From contig CAKSKO010000039.1 in assembly GCA_934465125.1 (NCBI GenBank), forward strand, positions 1-8,499: a DNA stretch of 8,499 nt. The letters run 5' to 3'. A model generated the notes under the pieces. That model searched no databases, was not told the origin of the DNA, and saw only the letters and a list, made by a program, of their open reading frames with translations. A program made the position numbers and the translations under genes. Positions 1 to 6,375 of the stretch are shown here, one piece after another. The DNA is from an uncultured Eubacteriales bacterium (GTDB lineage Bacteria; Bacillota; Clostridia; Oscillospirales; Acutalibacteraceae). Positions within the stretch are counted from its first letter, which is position 1. Every line of letters starts with the position of its first letter.

Positions 1-713
1 GAGGAAACCGCGCCATACTGCATGATTGCAGATTTGACAGAATTTTTGTTACCGTTGACATAGACGATGTCTGAAACGTTATAAAGTGTTTTTGCTGTGT
101 TGAAGTTTTCTGGGCGACGCAACTTTTTTGAGGTGTCATACGGGATATCAGCTTCTGATTTCGGACCCTGCCAGGAGGAGAAATACCCAGCCACAGTGAT
201 CGACTGCCCGCCCGCATTTTTGTCGGTTTTATTCCATCCGTATCCGTCATCTTGCTTCATTGCCCACCAAACCAGATGTTCTTCTGATAAGTCGATTTGA
301 TTGTTCTCCATTCCGGTGTTAATCAAAAAACTCTCTAACGAAGAAATAGCTGACATTGCCCAGCAGGTTCCCCAAGGATTTTGATTTTTGATCGAACTAA
401 CAAGGCCGGCAGGTCTTGGATCGTATTTTGAATCACAACCTTTAGGCGAGATAGATTCAGAGACATTCTGCACATCTGTTCCCTTAAATGCATAAGGATA
501 TGGTACATATGTATTCGAATTGACGACAAGTCCGTTATCAAGCTCATCAAGGTAGTCGAGATAGGCATCGCTATACTCATGGTTGGCAATCTCATAAGAT
601 TCTCCATTCGCACCATCTACTGTTTTGGCCGATGCCAGTAACGCAGTAGAGGAAATCAAAAGAGAAAAAATGAGTAAAAAGGAAAGAAATTTGTTGAACG
701 CGACTTTTTTCAT
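1..713 (-). CDS. Secreted papain-like (C1A) cysteine peptidase, N-terminal part, truncated by window edge
   Basis: An open frame of 237 residues starts at the ATG at 713-711 and runs off the left edge without a stop. Residues 1-29 form a signal peptide: MKK start, hydrophobic core, and a likely cleavage after ALLASA. A linker of about 70 residues precedes the peptidase domain. The active-site motif QNPWGTCWAMS carries the oxyanion-hole Gln111 and the nucleophile Cys117, six residues apart as in papain. It is followed by LSEEHLVWW (like the papain LSEQ.LVDC segment), a GGQ segment near 168-170, and VKSAIMQYGAVS near 226-237. The catalytic His and Asn lie beyond the window. GGGG at 725-722 lies 8 bases before the ATG and is a moderate ribosome binding site. 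Bacterial C1A enzymes with this layout are exported or cell-surface proteases, often with extra lectin-like or adhesion domains; whether this one has them cannot be seen. The family is clear; substrate and location after export are inference. Confidence 0.93.
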   Translation of the reverse strand, partial: MKKVAFNKFLSFLLIFSLLISSTALLASAKTVDGANGESYEIANHEYSDAYLDYLDELDNGLVVNSNTYVPYPYAFKGTDVQNVSESISPKGCDSKYDPRPAGLVSSIKNQNPWGTCWAMSAISSLESFLINTGMENNQIDLSEEHLVWWAMKQDDGYGWNKTDKNAGGQSITVAGYFSSWQGPKSEADIPYDTSKKLRRPENFNTAKTLYNVSDIVYVNGNKNSVKSAIMQYGAVS

Positions 714-746
714 AAAATAAACCCCTTTTTTATAAATTTTTAGTAA

Positions 747-775
747 ATTATACCATCATAAATTTAGAATTACAA
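747..775 (-). promoter_or_regulatory. Sigma-A-type extended -10 promoter for the C1A peptidase
   Basis: On the minus strand the -35 box is TTGTAA (775-770), followed by a 17-base spacer and the -10 box TATAAT (752-747). TGG directly upstream of the -10 gives an extended -10 element. Transcription would start near 740, leaving a leader of about 27 bases. The upstream stretch to about 890 is very AT-rich with many A and T runs, which could act as an UP element. The boxes are seen directly; activity is inference. Confidence 0.72.
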
Positions 776-892
776 GAGGATTATCAAAAAAAATAAATAA
801 TTTATTTAAAATTTAGAAATAATTTGTAGATAATATAGAAAATTTGCTGAAATGATGATTTGTGGGATAAAGGAATAAAGTGAGTTTTGTTT

Positions 893-930
893 AAAAAAAT
901 TAAAAGCAGCGCTTCCAAAAGGCTGCTTTT
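893..930 (-). terminator. Intrinsic terminator of the Nudix hydrolase gene
   Basis: AAAAGCAGC (902-910) and GCTGCTTTT (922-930) form a perfect 9-bp stem with an 11-base loop. On the minus strand the stem is followed by AA and then seven T (899-893). It begins 8 bases past the TAA stop at 941-939. It separates the Nudix gene from the C1A peptidase gene, so those two same-strand genes are probably transcribed separately. The stem also has TTTTT on its plus-strand side, but no plus-strand gene needs it. Confidence 0.88.
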
Positions 931-938
931 TAATCTGT

Positions 939-1484
939 TTATAACATTCCTTTATTTAATAGCATTGCAGTTTTTAAAATAGCGGTCTGACTTTTGGCGT
1001 CGGGAATTTCATTGTTTAACACCATCTCGACAGCTCGATCTATTGGGATTTTTAATACCTGCAAAAACTCATCTCCATCGGGGGATGCTTCTCCAAAGGA
1101 ATCAACTCGACAAAAATATAGATGGATAATTTCACCGCAATACCCGGGACTCGGATATAGCTTTCCAAGAGAGAGATAATTGCGCGCGATTGCTCCCGTC
1201 TCTTCTTTTAGTTCACGTTTCCCGTTTTCAAGAGGATTTTGTCCTTTTTCGAGTTTTCCGGCCGGAAGCTCCAGCACAACCTCGTGATAAGGGTAGCGGT
1301 ACTGCTTGACAAAGAGCAGTTCATTTTCTTTTGTCAGTGCGGCAATGCAAACACCCCCGGGATGCTCGACTATTTCGCGCGAGGCCTTGTTCCCGTTTGG
1401 TAGGCTTACTGTATCGAGCCGAAGTGTAATAATTTTACCGTGGAATAATTCTTTCTGTGTTAATGTTTTTTCTTCTAAATTCAT
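939..1484 (-). CDS. nudF: ADP-ribose pyrophosphatase (Nudix hydrolase)
   Basis: This 181-residue Nudix hydrolase of the ADP-ribose pyrophosphatase group would split ADP-ribose into AMP and ribose 5-phosphate in the cytoplasm. The Nudix box is seen as GKLEKGQ, seven residues, then RELKEETGA, keeping the metal-binding EE pair. The family features LELPAGK before the box and SPGYCGEIIHLYFC after it are typical of ADP-ribose enzymes, as is the C-terminal DGDEFLQVLKIP...NEIPDAKSQTAI segment. The first Glu of the box consensus (GX5E) is Gln here, an uncommon but probably tolerated change. The frame can be extended to a TTG at 1496-1494, but the ATG at 1484-1482 is preferred because TTGAGGA lies just upstream with GAGG 6 bases from it; the TTG would overlap this Shine-Dalgarno. 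No clear promoter was found upstream. The gene ends with its own terminator. Other sugar-nucleotide Nudix substrates remain possible. Confidence 0.94.
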   Translation of the reverse strand: MNLEEKTLTQKELFHGKIITLRLDTVSLPNGNKASREIVEHPGGVCIAALTKENELLFVKQYRYPYHEVVLELPAGKLEKGQNPLENGKRELKEETGAIARNYLSLGKLYPSPGYCGEIIHLYFCRVDSFGEASPDGDEFLQVLKIPIDRAVEMVLNNEIPDAKSQTAILKTAMLLNKGML

Positions 1485-1595
1485 AAAATTCCTCAATTCT
1501 TTCCAATAACAAGAACAGACCCCAAAACAGGTTAAGAAGAGAAATTTTTAATGGAGTTTCTTGTTTTGCTGGTTATTTTTTCATAAAATTGCCTA

Positions 1596-1601
1596 TATAA
1601 T
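1596..1601 (+). promoter_or_regulatory. Possible -10 box for the M14 peptidase gene
   Basis: TATAAT at 1596-1601 is a perfect -10 hexamer in the AT-rich gap upstream of the M14 gene. No good -35 box lies 16-18 bases upstream (the 17-base choice is TTATTT), and there is no TG extension. Transcription from it would give a leader of about 108 bases. It is a weak candidate based on the hexamer alone. Confidence 0.35.
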
Positions 1602-1641
1602 ATTACTAAAGTGTGTACTGTTTTATGAAAACAACAAAGAG

Positions 1642-1666
1642 AAAAACAGCTTTCTAAGCGTTTTTT
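1642..1666 (+). other. Terminator-like hairpin in the leader of the M14 peptidase gene
   Basis: AAAAAC (1642-1647), a bulged A, and GCTT (1649-1652) can pair with AAGC (1656-1659) and GTTTTT (1660-1665) around a three-base loop, and a T run ends the structure. It lies about 50 bases before the GTG start. The stem is AT-rich and thus weak. It may be an attenuator, a terminator of readthrough, or chance folding in AT-rich DNA. Confidence 0.3.
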
Positions 1667-1715
1667 AAATCGTTGGTTTCAGAGTAAATAAAACAGCCCT
1701 AGGAGGAGTGGTAAA

Positions 1716-2621
1716 GTGATCAGTAGAGCATTCGCGTATGAGATCCCGGACGAACAATACCGCAGTAAGCTATTAAGAAAGCTTCAAAAGGACTATCCAT
1801 TTCTGCATATTGGAACGCTTTCTAAAAGTGTTTGTGGGCGGAGTATCCCTTATGTGGCAATCGGAAATCCCAGTGAACAAGTTCTGATGGCAGGAGCATT
1901 CCACGGGATGGAATGGCTGACATCGCTGCTTCTGATCCATTTTATAAAAGAACTCTGTGAAGCGATCAAGCACAGTAGGATGATTTCCGAAATCAAGGTA
2001 GCAGAGTTTTTAAAACAAAGAGGAGTTTTCTTTTTGCCGTGCATCAATCCGGATGGAGTAGAAATTTCGCTTCATGGTGCAGAAAGCGCTGGGGAATATC
2101 AAAAGCTTGTAACAAAGGCTAGCGGCAGTAATACCTCTCGTTGGCAGGCGAATGCGCGCGGAGTGGATATCAACCATAACTTTGACGCAGGATGGCAAGA
2201 ACTTCATGAACTCGAGCAAAAGTCCGGAATCATAGGCCCCGCTCCAACACGCTATGGCGGCAAAAAACCGGAAAGCGAACCGGAGACAAAAGCGATTACA
2301 ACTTTTTGTCGGTTTTCTAATATCCGTCATGCCCTGGCATTTCACAGTCAAGGAGAGGAAATCTACTGGTCTTTTGGAGAAAACACCCCGAAGCGTTCGG
2401 AGCTGATGGTACGGATCATGGCCATGAGTAGCGGGTATAAGGCCTCTCAGCCGGAAGGACTTGCAGTGGGCGGTGGGTTTAAGGATTGGTTTATCAAAGA
2501 GAAAAAGCGACCGGCATTTACGATCGAAATCGGAAAAGGCGAAAACCCATTGCCCCTTGATGACCTTGAAGAAATCTATTATGCACTCGAAGAGATGCTT
2601 GTGTTAAGCCTTATTATGTAA
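1716..2621 (+). CDS. M14 family zinc carboxypeptidase, cytoplasmic, murein-peptide type
   Basis: This 301-residue protein has the complete M14 zinc site: FHGMEW gives His63 and Glu66, AFHS gives His210, and FTIEIG gives the catalytic Glu271. The family landmarks PCINPDGVE (108-116), NARGVDINHNFDAGW (146-160) and ESEPET (186-191) are also present. The closest described bacterial relatives are gamma-D-glutamyl-diaminopimelate peptidases and the murein tripeptide amidase MpaA, so trimming of peptidoglycan peptides is the likely job. There is no signal peptide and no LysM or other wall-binding domain, which points to the cytoplasm and to recycling of wall peptides rather than wall remodelling outside. 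In the segment matching the Asn-Arg substrate-binding pair of carboxypeptidase A, the sequence reads Asn153-His154. The start is GTG at 1716, set by AGGAGG at 1701-1706, nine bases upstream. The gene is convergent with the EF-G-like gene. The family is certain; the substrate is inference. Confidence 0.9.
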   Translation: MISRAFAYEIPDEQYRSKLLRKLQKDYPFLHIGTLSKSVCGRSIPYVAIGNPSEQVLMAGAFHGMEWLTSLLLIHFIKELCEAIKHSRMISEIKVAEFLKQRGVFFLPCINPDGVEISLHGAESAGEYQKLVTKASGSNTSRWQANARGVDINHNFDAGWQELHELEQKSGIIGPAPTRYGGKKPESEPETKAITTFCRFSNIRHALAFHSQGEEIYWSFGENTPKRSELMVRIMAMSSGYKASQPEGLAVGGGFKDWFIKEKKRPAFTIEIGKGENPLPLDDLEEIYYALEEMLVLSLIM

Positions 2622-2677
2622 CATGCTATGAAAAGACAATAGAAACTATTTATCATGATATAAAATCGTCTTTTGAC

Positions 2678-2720
2678 AAAAAACAACCGCCTGTAAGCAC
2701 ATTGCAGGCGGTTGTTTTTC
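2678..2720. terminator. Bidirectional intrinsic terminator between convergent genes
   Basis: AAAAACAACCGCCTG (2679-2693) pairs perfectly with CAGGCGGTTGTTTTT (2705-2719) around an 11-base loop. The GC-rich core is 10 bp (CAACCGCCTG), with A:T runs at the base that serve as the U tract in either direction. On the plus strand it lies about 57 bases past the M14 stop. On the minus strand it starts 2 bases after the TAA stop (2724-2722) of the EF-G-like gene. It should serve both genes. Confidence 0.93.
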
Positions 2721-2721
2721 T

Positions 2722-4797
2722 TTATGTTTCGCTTGCGGTTTCCTGTTTTGCTTCTGCGATGACCTTTTGTGCAACAGACTCCGGGGCAATTTCGTATCGT
2801 TCAAACTGGAATGTGAAATATCCGCGGCCCTGCGTTGCCTGACGGATAAAAGTTGTAAAATCGTGCATTTCTGCCACCGGGACTTCTGCGTCAATTTCCT
2901 GCATAGAATCCTCCGCCGGGTTCATACCGAGCACCCTTCCGCGCCGTTTGGTAACTTCTCCCATAATATCGCCCATATTGTGATCAGGAACAACTGCCTT
3001 GAGCATTCCGATCGGTTCCAAAAGTGCCGGAGACGCTAAAGGCAATCCATTTTTATAAGCGATGGCCGCCGCCGTCTTAAACGCCATTTCGGAAGAATCC
3101 ACCGGATGGTAGGAACCGTCATATAAAGTGGCCTTTAATCCTACAACAGGATATCCCGCCAAAGGACCTTTTTTGATACAATCTCTAAGGCCCTTTTCAA
3201 CAGCAGGGAAGAATCCCTTCGGGACTGCACCGCCGACGACTCGCTCCAGAAATTCTAAACCATCGCTATCACAAGGCTCGAATTCAATCCAGACGTCTCC
3301 GAATTGTCCGTGTCCGCCGGTCTGTTTTTTGTGGCGTCCCTGCACCTGTACCTTGCCTCTGATTGTTTCTCGGTAAGCAATCTTCGGGGGAGTGAGGCTC
3401 ACCTCGGTCCCGAACTTTGTTTTTAGTTTTGATACAATTACATCGAGGTGCTGTTCTCCTAAACCCGAAACAATCATCTGATGTGTTTCTGTGTTGTTTT
3501 TAAAATGGATCGTTGGATCCTCTTCTTCGAGCCGCAGCAAACCCTGCGCAACTTTATCCTCGTCGCCTTTTTTCTTCGGAGAGATTGCCATCGAAAGCGA
3601 AGGCGCCGGATAGTCGATCCCTTCTAAAAAGAGTTTACGAACAGGGGAACAAAGCGTATCGCCCGTGTTGGTCGACTGAAGCTTTGGAATTGCTCCGATA
3701 TCTCCAGCGCCGACAAAGTCTACTTCTACCTGCTTTTTACCGGACACCATCAGCACCTTACTAATCCGTTCCTGATTTCCGGTTCTCATATTAAGAAGCG
3801 GGGAGTCCGACGAGATTTTTCCGCAGATGACTTTAAAATACGACAATTTCCCGATAAACGGGTCGGCGACTGTTTTAAAAACGATTGCAGCCGGCGTTGC
3901 ATCGGCATTGACAGAGAGATCAATCGGTATTCCGTCGACGTCCATAGCCAGTTCACCGCCGCCTACGGCAGCAGAAGGCGCCAGCCAGCTCAAGCCGTTT
4001 AGCAGTTGATCCACACCAAAAGTTGTTTGTGCGTCTCCACAGAAGACAGGCAAGATTGTTCCGCTTTTTACTCCGGAGCTGATTCCGACAATAATTTCTT
4101 CCGGAGTAAATGCTTCTCCTGAGAAGTATTTTTCGAACATATCGTCGCTCGTTTCTGCAATTGCCTCATAGATAGCGGTTCGCAGACCGTCTAAACGGTC
4201 GCCCATATCGGGCATCGGAACTTCTGAAACCTTTCCGTTCGAATAGGAGTATGCCTTAAATTCTAGGAGGTTAATGTAGCATTCCGCCTTGTTATCAACA
4301 ATAAATGGAACGACAACCGGGCAAACGGCCGGACCAAAATATGCCTTTAAATCTTCAAATACACGATAAAATCGAGAGCTTTCGTCGCAAAGACCGTTTA
4401 CAAAAAAGATTTTCGAAAGACCTTGCTTGTTTGCAAGCTGGACCGCCTTTTCTGTCCCGACACAAACGCCGGATTTTCCCGATACCGTGATCAAAACAGA
4501 ATCTGCAGCTCGCATCCCTTCTAAAAGACCTCCTGCAAAATCAAACAGGCCTGGGGTATCGATGAAATTAATCTTTCGATTTTTCCAGACAAGGGGAGCG
4601 ACAGCGGTTCCGATCGACGTTTTTCGTTTGATCTCTTCTTGGTCAAAATCACAGACAGTATTCCCATCTGTTATTTTTCCCAATCTATCTGTTGCCCCCG
4701 CTAAATATAACATGGATTCTATGAGGGAGGTTTTGCCAGACCCGCTGTGCCCCGCTAGGGCGATGTTTAAAATATCCTTTGCGTTGTACTGTTTCAC
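2722..4797 (-). CDS. Elongation factor G-like GTPase (EF-G2 type paralogue)
   Basis: This 691-residue protein has the full EF-G layout: G domain (about 1-280), domain II (about 302-382), domain III (about 398-470), domain IV (about 472-590) and domain V (about 591-680). The P-loop is GHSGSGKT (16-23), as in EF-G2-type paralogues, where housekeeping EF-G has a D-A-G-K form. Two G motifs deviate. DTPGH reads DTPGL (80-84), losing the histidine that activates water for GTP hydrolysis. The NKxD guanine-specificity motif reads NGLC followed by Asp (134-138). The switch I Thr60 is kept. Domain IV is strongly conserved, including GGHGQFG (494-500) and the tip DGSYHPVDSSEMAFK with His564. It therefore probably binds ribosomes, but its GTPase activity may be weak or absent; EF-G2-type proteins have been found with and without ribosome-stimulated activity. 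The start is GTG at 4797-4795, set by AAGGAG at 4811-4806 with 8-base spacing. The upstream in-frame ATGs at 4854 and 4815 lack such a site. It is monocistronic. The paralogue assignment is firm; its role is unknown. Confidence 0.93.
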   Translation of the reverse strand: MKQYNAKDILNIALAGHSGSGKTSLIESMLYLAGATDRLGKITDGNTVCDFDQEEIKRKTSIGTAVAPLVWKNRKINFIDTPGLFDFAGGLLEGMRAADSVLITVSGKSGVCVGTEKAVQLANKQGLSKIFFVNGLCDESSRFYRVFEDLKAYFGPAVCPVVVPFIVDNKAECYINLLEFKAYSYSNGKVSEVPMPDMGDRLDGLRTAIYEAIAETSDDMFEKYFSGEAFTPEEIIVGISSGVKSGTILPVFCGDAQTTFGVDQLLNGLSWLAPSAAVGGGELAMDVDGIPIDLSVNADATPAAIVFKTVADPFIGKLSYFKVICGKISSDSPLLNMRTGNQERISKVLMVSGKKQVEVDFVGAGDIGAIPKLQSTNTGDTLCSPVRKLFLEGIDYPAPSLSMAISPKKKGDEDKVAQGLLRLEEEDPTIHFKNNTETHQMIVSGLGEQHLDVIVSKLKTKFGTEVSLTPPKIAYRETIRGKVQVQGRHKKQTGGHGQFGDVWIEFEPCDSDGLEFLERVVGGAVPKGFFPAVEKGLRDCIKKGPLAGYPVVGLKATLYDGSYHPVDSSEMAFKTAAAIAYKNGLPLASPALLEPIGMLKAVVPDHNMGDIMGEVTKRRGRVLGMNPAEDSMQEIDAEVPVAEMHDFTTFIRQATQGRGYFTFQFERYEIAPESVAQKVIAEAKQETASET

Positions 4798-4885
4798 TAC
4801 CGATACTCCTTCCATGTAATAATAATTTGTCACAACAAACGACAATGTTGTCATATATAATAATTAACAAATATAATACGACGTG

Positions 4886-4914
4886 ATTATACCGCATTTT
4901 GTTTAAAAATTCAA
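4886..4914 (-). promoter_or_regulatory. Sigma-A-type promoter for the EF-G-like gene
   Basis: On the minus strand the -35 box is TTGAAT (4914-4909), followed by a 17-base spacer and a perfect -10 box TATAAT (4891-4886). Transcription would start near 4879, leaving a leader of about 80 bases before the GTG start. The boxes are read directly from the sequence; activity is inference. Confidence 0.75.
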
Positions 4915-5004
4915 CCGTATTTCATAGTTTCTCTATTTTATTTATATGTAACAGTTGTTTAAAAAATACGGACAAGAAGCAAAAATAAGAATGACAAAAA
5001 AAGA

Positions 5005-5033
5005 TTGATTTTTTAAAAGTGATATGGTAGACT
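5005..5033 (+). promoter_or_regulatory. Extended -10 promoter of the GntR-ABC operon
   Basis: The -35 box is TTGATT (5005-5010), followed by a 17-base spacer and the -10 box TAGACT (5028-5033). TGG directly upstream of the -10 gives an extended -10 element that can offset the imperfect hexamer. The start point would be near 5040, at the edge of the palindrome described next. Confidence 0.6.
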
Positions 5034-5039
5034 CCCTAT

Positions 5040-5060
5040 TGTATTAGTCTAATTATTACA
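5040..5060 (+). promoter_or_regulatory. Candidate operator palindrome for the GntR-type repressor
   Basis: The left half TGTATTAGT and the right half AATTATTACA form an imperfect dyad with outer arms TGTA and TACA and matching inner TA steps; 14 of 21 positions agree with the reverse complement. A shorter perfect repeat, ATTAG-T-CTAAT (5043-5053), is nested inside. It sits at the predicted transcription start, where repressor binding would block the operon. YtrA-type GntR repressors usually control their own operon from such a site. The repeat is seen; binding is inference. Confidence 0.45.
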
Positions 5061-5108
5061 GTAAAAACAGCGACGTAAAAAGATCGCTTATGGATGTAGG
5101 GAGAGAAT

Positions 5109-5507
5109 ATGTTTTATATAAATTTTCAAAGCAGAGTTCCGATTTATGAACAGCTACGAAAAAATGTAATCAAACTGGCAACAATAGGGCTGCTCAAAGA
5201 AAACGAACAGTTGCCGACTGTCCGCTCTTTAGCAAAACAGCTTGGGGTAAATCCAAATACCGTACAAAAAGCGTATCAGCTTTTAGAGCATGAGGGAATT
5301 ATCTATTCTATTGCAGGAAAGGGATCGTTTATTTCCCAGGAAATAAAAACGCAGCGGCGAAAAAAAGAATTTATTGAACAAGCTTTAAAACCAGCTATTT
5401 TAGAGTTGATGGATATGGGTGTGGAGAAGCAAGACGTTCTTAACGCTGTCGAAAAAATTTTTATAGAAAGGAGGAAAAAGAATGATTCAGATAAAGAATC
5501 TGTATAA
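5109..5507 (+). CDS. GntR family transcriptional regulator, YtrA type
   Basis: This 132-residue regulator has an N-terminal winged helix-turn-helix (about residues 8-77). The recognisable run is PIYEQLR, then LPTVRSLAKQLGVNPNTVQK, then AYQLLEHEGIIYSIAGKGSFIS. The segment after the wing is only about 55 residues and predicted helical, too short for the ligand-binding domains of FadR or HutC types. This matches the YtrA subfamily, which dimerises through a short helical tail. Such regulators usually repress an operon of ABC transporter genes that is induced by cell-wall-active antibiotics or related stress. The ATG at 5109 follows GGGAGAG. The 3' end overlaps the ABC ATPase frame by 26 bases, so the two are translated from one message. 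The family is clear; the inducer is unknown. Confidence 0.95.
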   Translation: MFYINFQSRVPIYEQLRKNVIKLATIGLLKENEQLPTVRSLAKQLGVNPNTVQKAYQLLEHEGIIYSIAGKGSFISQEIKTQRRKKEFIEQALKPAILELMDMGVEKQDVLNAVEKIFIERRKKNDSDKESV

Positions 5508-6375
5508 AAAGTTTGGGGCAACTGACGCGCTTAAGGAAATAAACGCGGTAATTGCACCAAACTCTATTTTTGGGTTAGTAGGACCGAATGGATCGGGGAA
5601 GTCCACGCTCTTGCGGACTCTTTCCGGAGTTTATAGACCGGATGATGGTGAAATTTTAATTAACGGAGAAGCAGTATTTGAACACCCGCTATGCAAAGAG
5701 AAAGTTTTCTTTGTTGCGGATGATCCATACTTTTTTGGTTCTGGTACACTAACCGACATGCGGCGGTTTTATAAAGGGTTGTATCAAAAATGGGATGATG
5801 AAAAATACAAATCGCTTTGTAAAGAACTTTCTATCAGTAGGCAGGAAAAGGTTTCAAATTTTTCGAAAGGGAGACAAAAACAAGCTGCACTTATTTTAGC
5901 GCTCTCTTCGGGAGCCGAGTATCTTTTTTTTGATGAAATTTTTGATGGGATTGATCCATTGGTTATGAGAAAGGTAAAAAGGCTTTTGATTCGTGAAGTG
6001 AGTGAAAAGGGAACGTCAATTATCATTGCGTCACACAACTTAAAAGAGATTGAGCAGTTGTGTGATCATATTGGACTATTACACAATGGACGTCTACTGT
6101 TACAAAAAGAAATCGACGAAATCAGGTCTGGAATTTTCCATGTGCAAGCGGCATATTCCCCGTTTCCATCACCGGAATTTTTTGATACTTTTCATATTTT
6201 AAAATCAGAAAGACATGGTTCTATGATTAACCTCGTTATCAAAGGAGAAAAGGAAGATATTTTAAAAAGACTCGACAGTATAAATCCGATTTTTCTCGAG
6301 TTGCTTCCATTGAGCCTTGAGGAAGTATTTATTAGTGAAATGGAGGTAGCGGGTTATGACGACAAATCAATTTAA
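5482..6375 (+). CDS. ABC transporter ATP-binding protein
   Basis: This 297-residue ATPase subunit would power the permease encoded next. Walker A is GPNGSGKS (34-41). The signature is NFSKGRQKQ (126-134) instead of LSGGQ, a form common in YtrB- and BcrA-like ATPases. Walker B is YLFFDE (147-152) with the D-loop DGID (155-158). The switch His is in ASHNLKE (His185). The usual Q-loop Gln is replaced: FFVADDPYFF (76-85) has Asp where Gln is expected, as seen in related YtrB-type proteins. Residues from about 210 form a C-terminal extension common to drug-resistance-type ATPases. The start is ATG at 5482, with AAGGAGG at 5468-5474 seven bases upstream. The gene overlaps the regulator by 26 bases and the permease by 20. 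The transported substrate cannot be read from the sequence; export or sensing of an antimicrobial compound is a guess from context. Confidence 0.96.
   Translation: MIQIKNLYKKFGATDALKEINAVIAPNSIFGLVGPNGSGKSTLLRTLSGVYRPDDGEILINGEAVFEHPLCKEKVFFVADDPYFFGSGTLTDMRRFYKGLYQKWDDEKYKSLCKELSISRQEKVSNFSKGRQKQAALILALSSGAEYLFFDEIFDGIDPLVMRKVKRLLIREVSEKGTSIIIASHNLKEIEQLCDHIGLLHNGRLLLQKEIDEIRSGIFHVQAAYSPFPSPEFFDTFHILKSERHGSMINLVIKGEKEDILKRLDSINPIFLELLPLSLEEVFISEMEVAGYDDKSI

Larger units (their letters stand above)
4798..5108. other. Divergent intergenic region (311 bases)
   Basis: This AT-rich spacer carries one promoter facing left for the EF-G-like gene and one facing right for the GntR operon, with about 90 bases between their -35 boxes. 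The EF-G-side leader contains short repeats of TTGTC/GACAA at 4827-4852. The GntR-side leader contains an imperfect palindrome at 5040-5060 and a small possible hairpin, AGCGA (5069-5073) with TCGCT (5084-5088). No RNA gene or open frame worth calling was seen. Confidence 0.7.

Noticed and set aside
335..616. A 93-codon minus-strand frame.
   Set aside because: It lies inside the C1A peptidase gene in another frame of the same strand, has no family-like sequence, and is Met-rich low-quality translation.
1485..1496. TTG start for the Nudix hydrolase, adding four residues.
   Set aside because: It overlaps the Shine-Dalgarno TTGAGGA of the ATG at 1484, which is the better start.
4427..4819. A 130-codon plus-strand frame opposite the EF-G-like gene.
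   Set aside because: It is antisense to a strongly conserved coding region, and its Pro/Ser/Lys-rich translation has no domain-like pattern.
4798..4854. Longer N terminus for the EF-G-like protein from ATG codons at 4854 or 4815.
   Set aside because: Neither has a good ribosome binding site, whereas GTG at 4797 has AAGGAG eight bases upstream, and the extra residues precede the normal start of the family.
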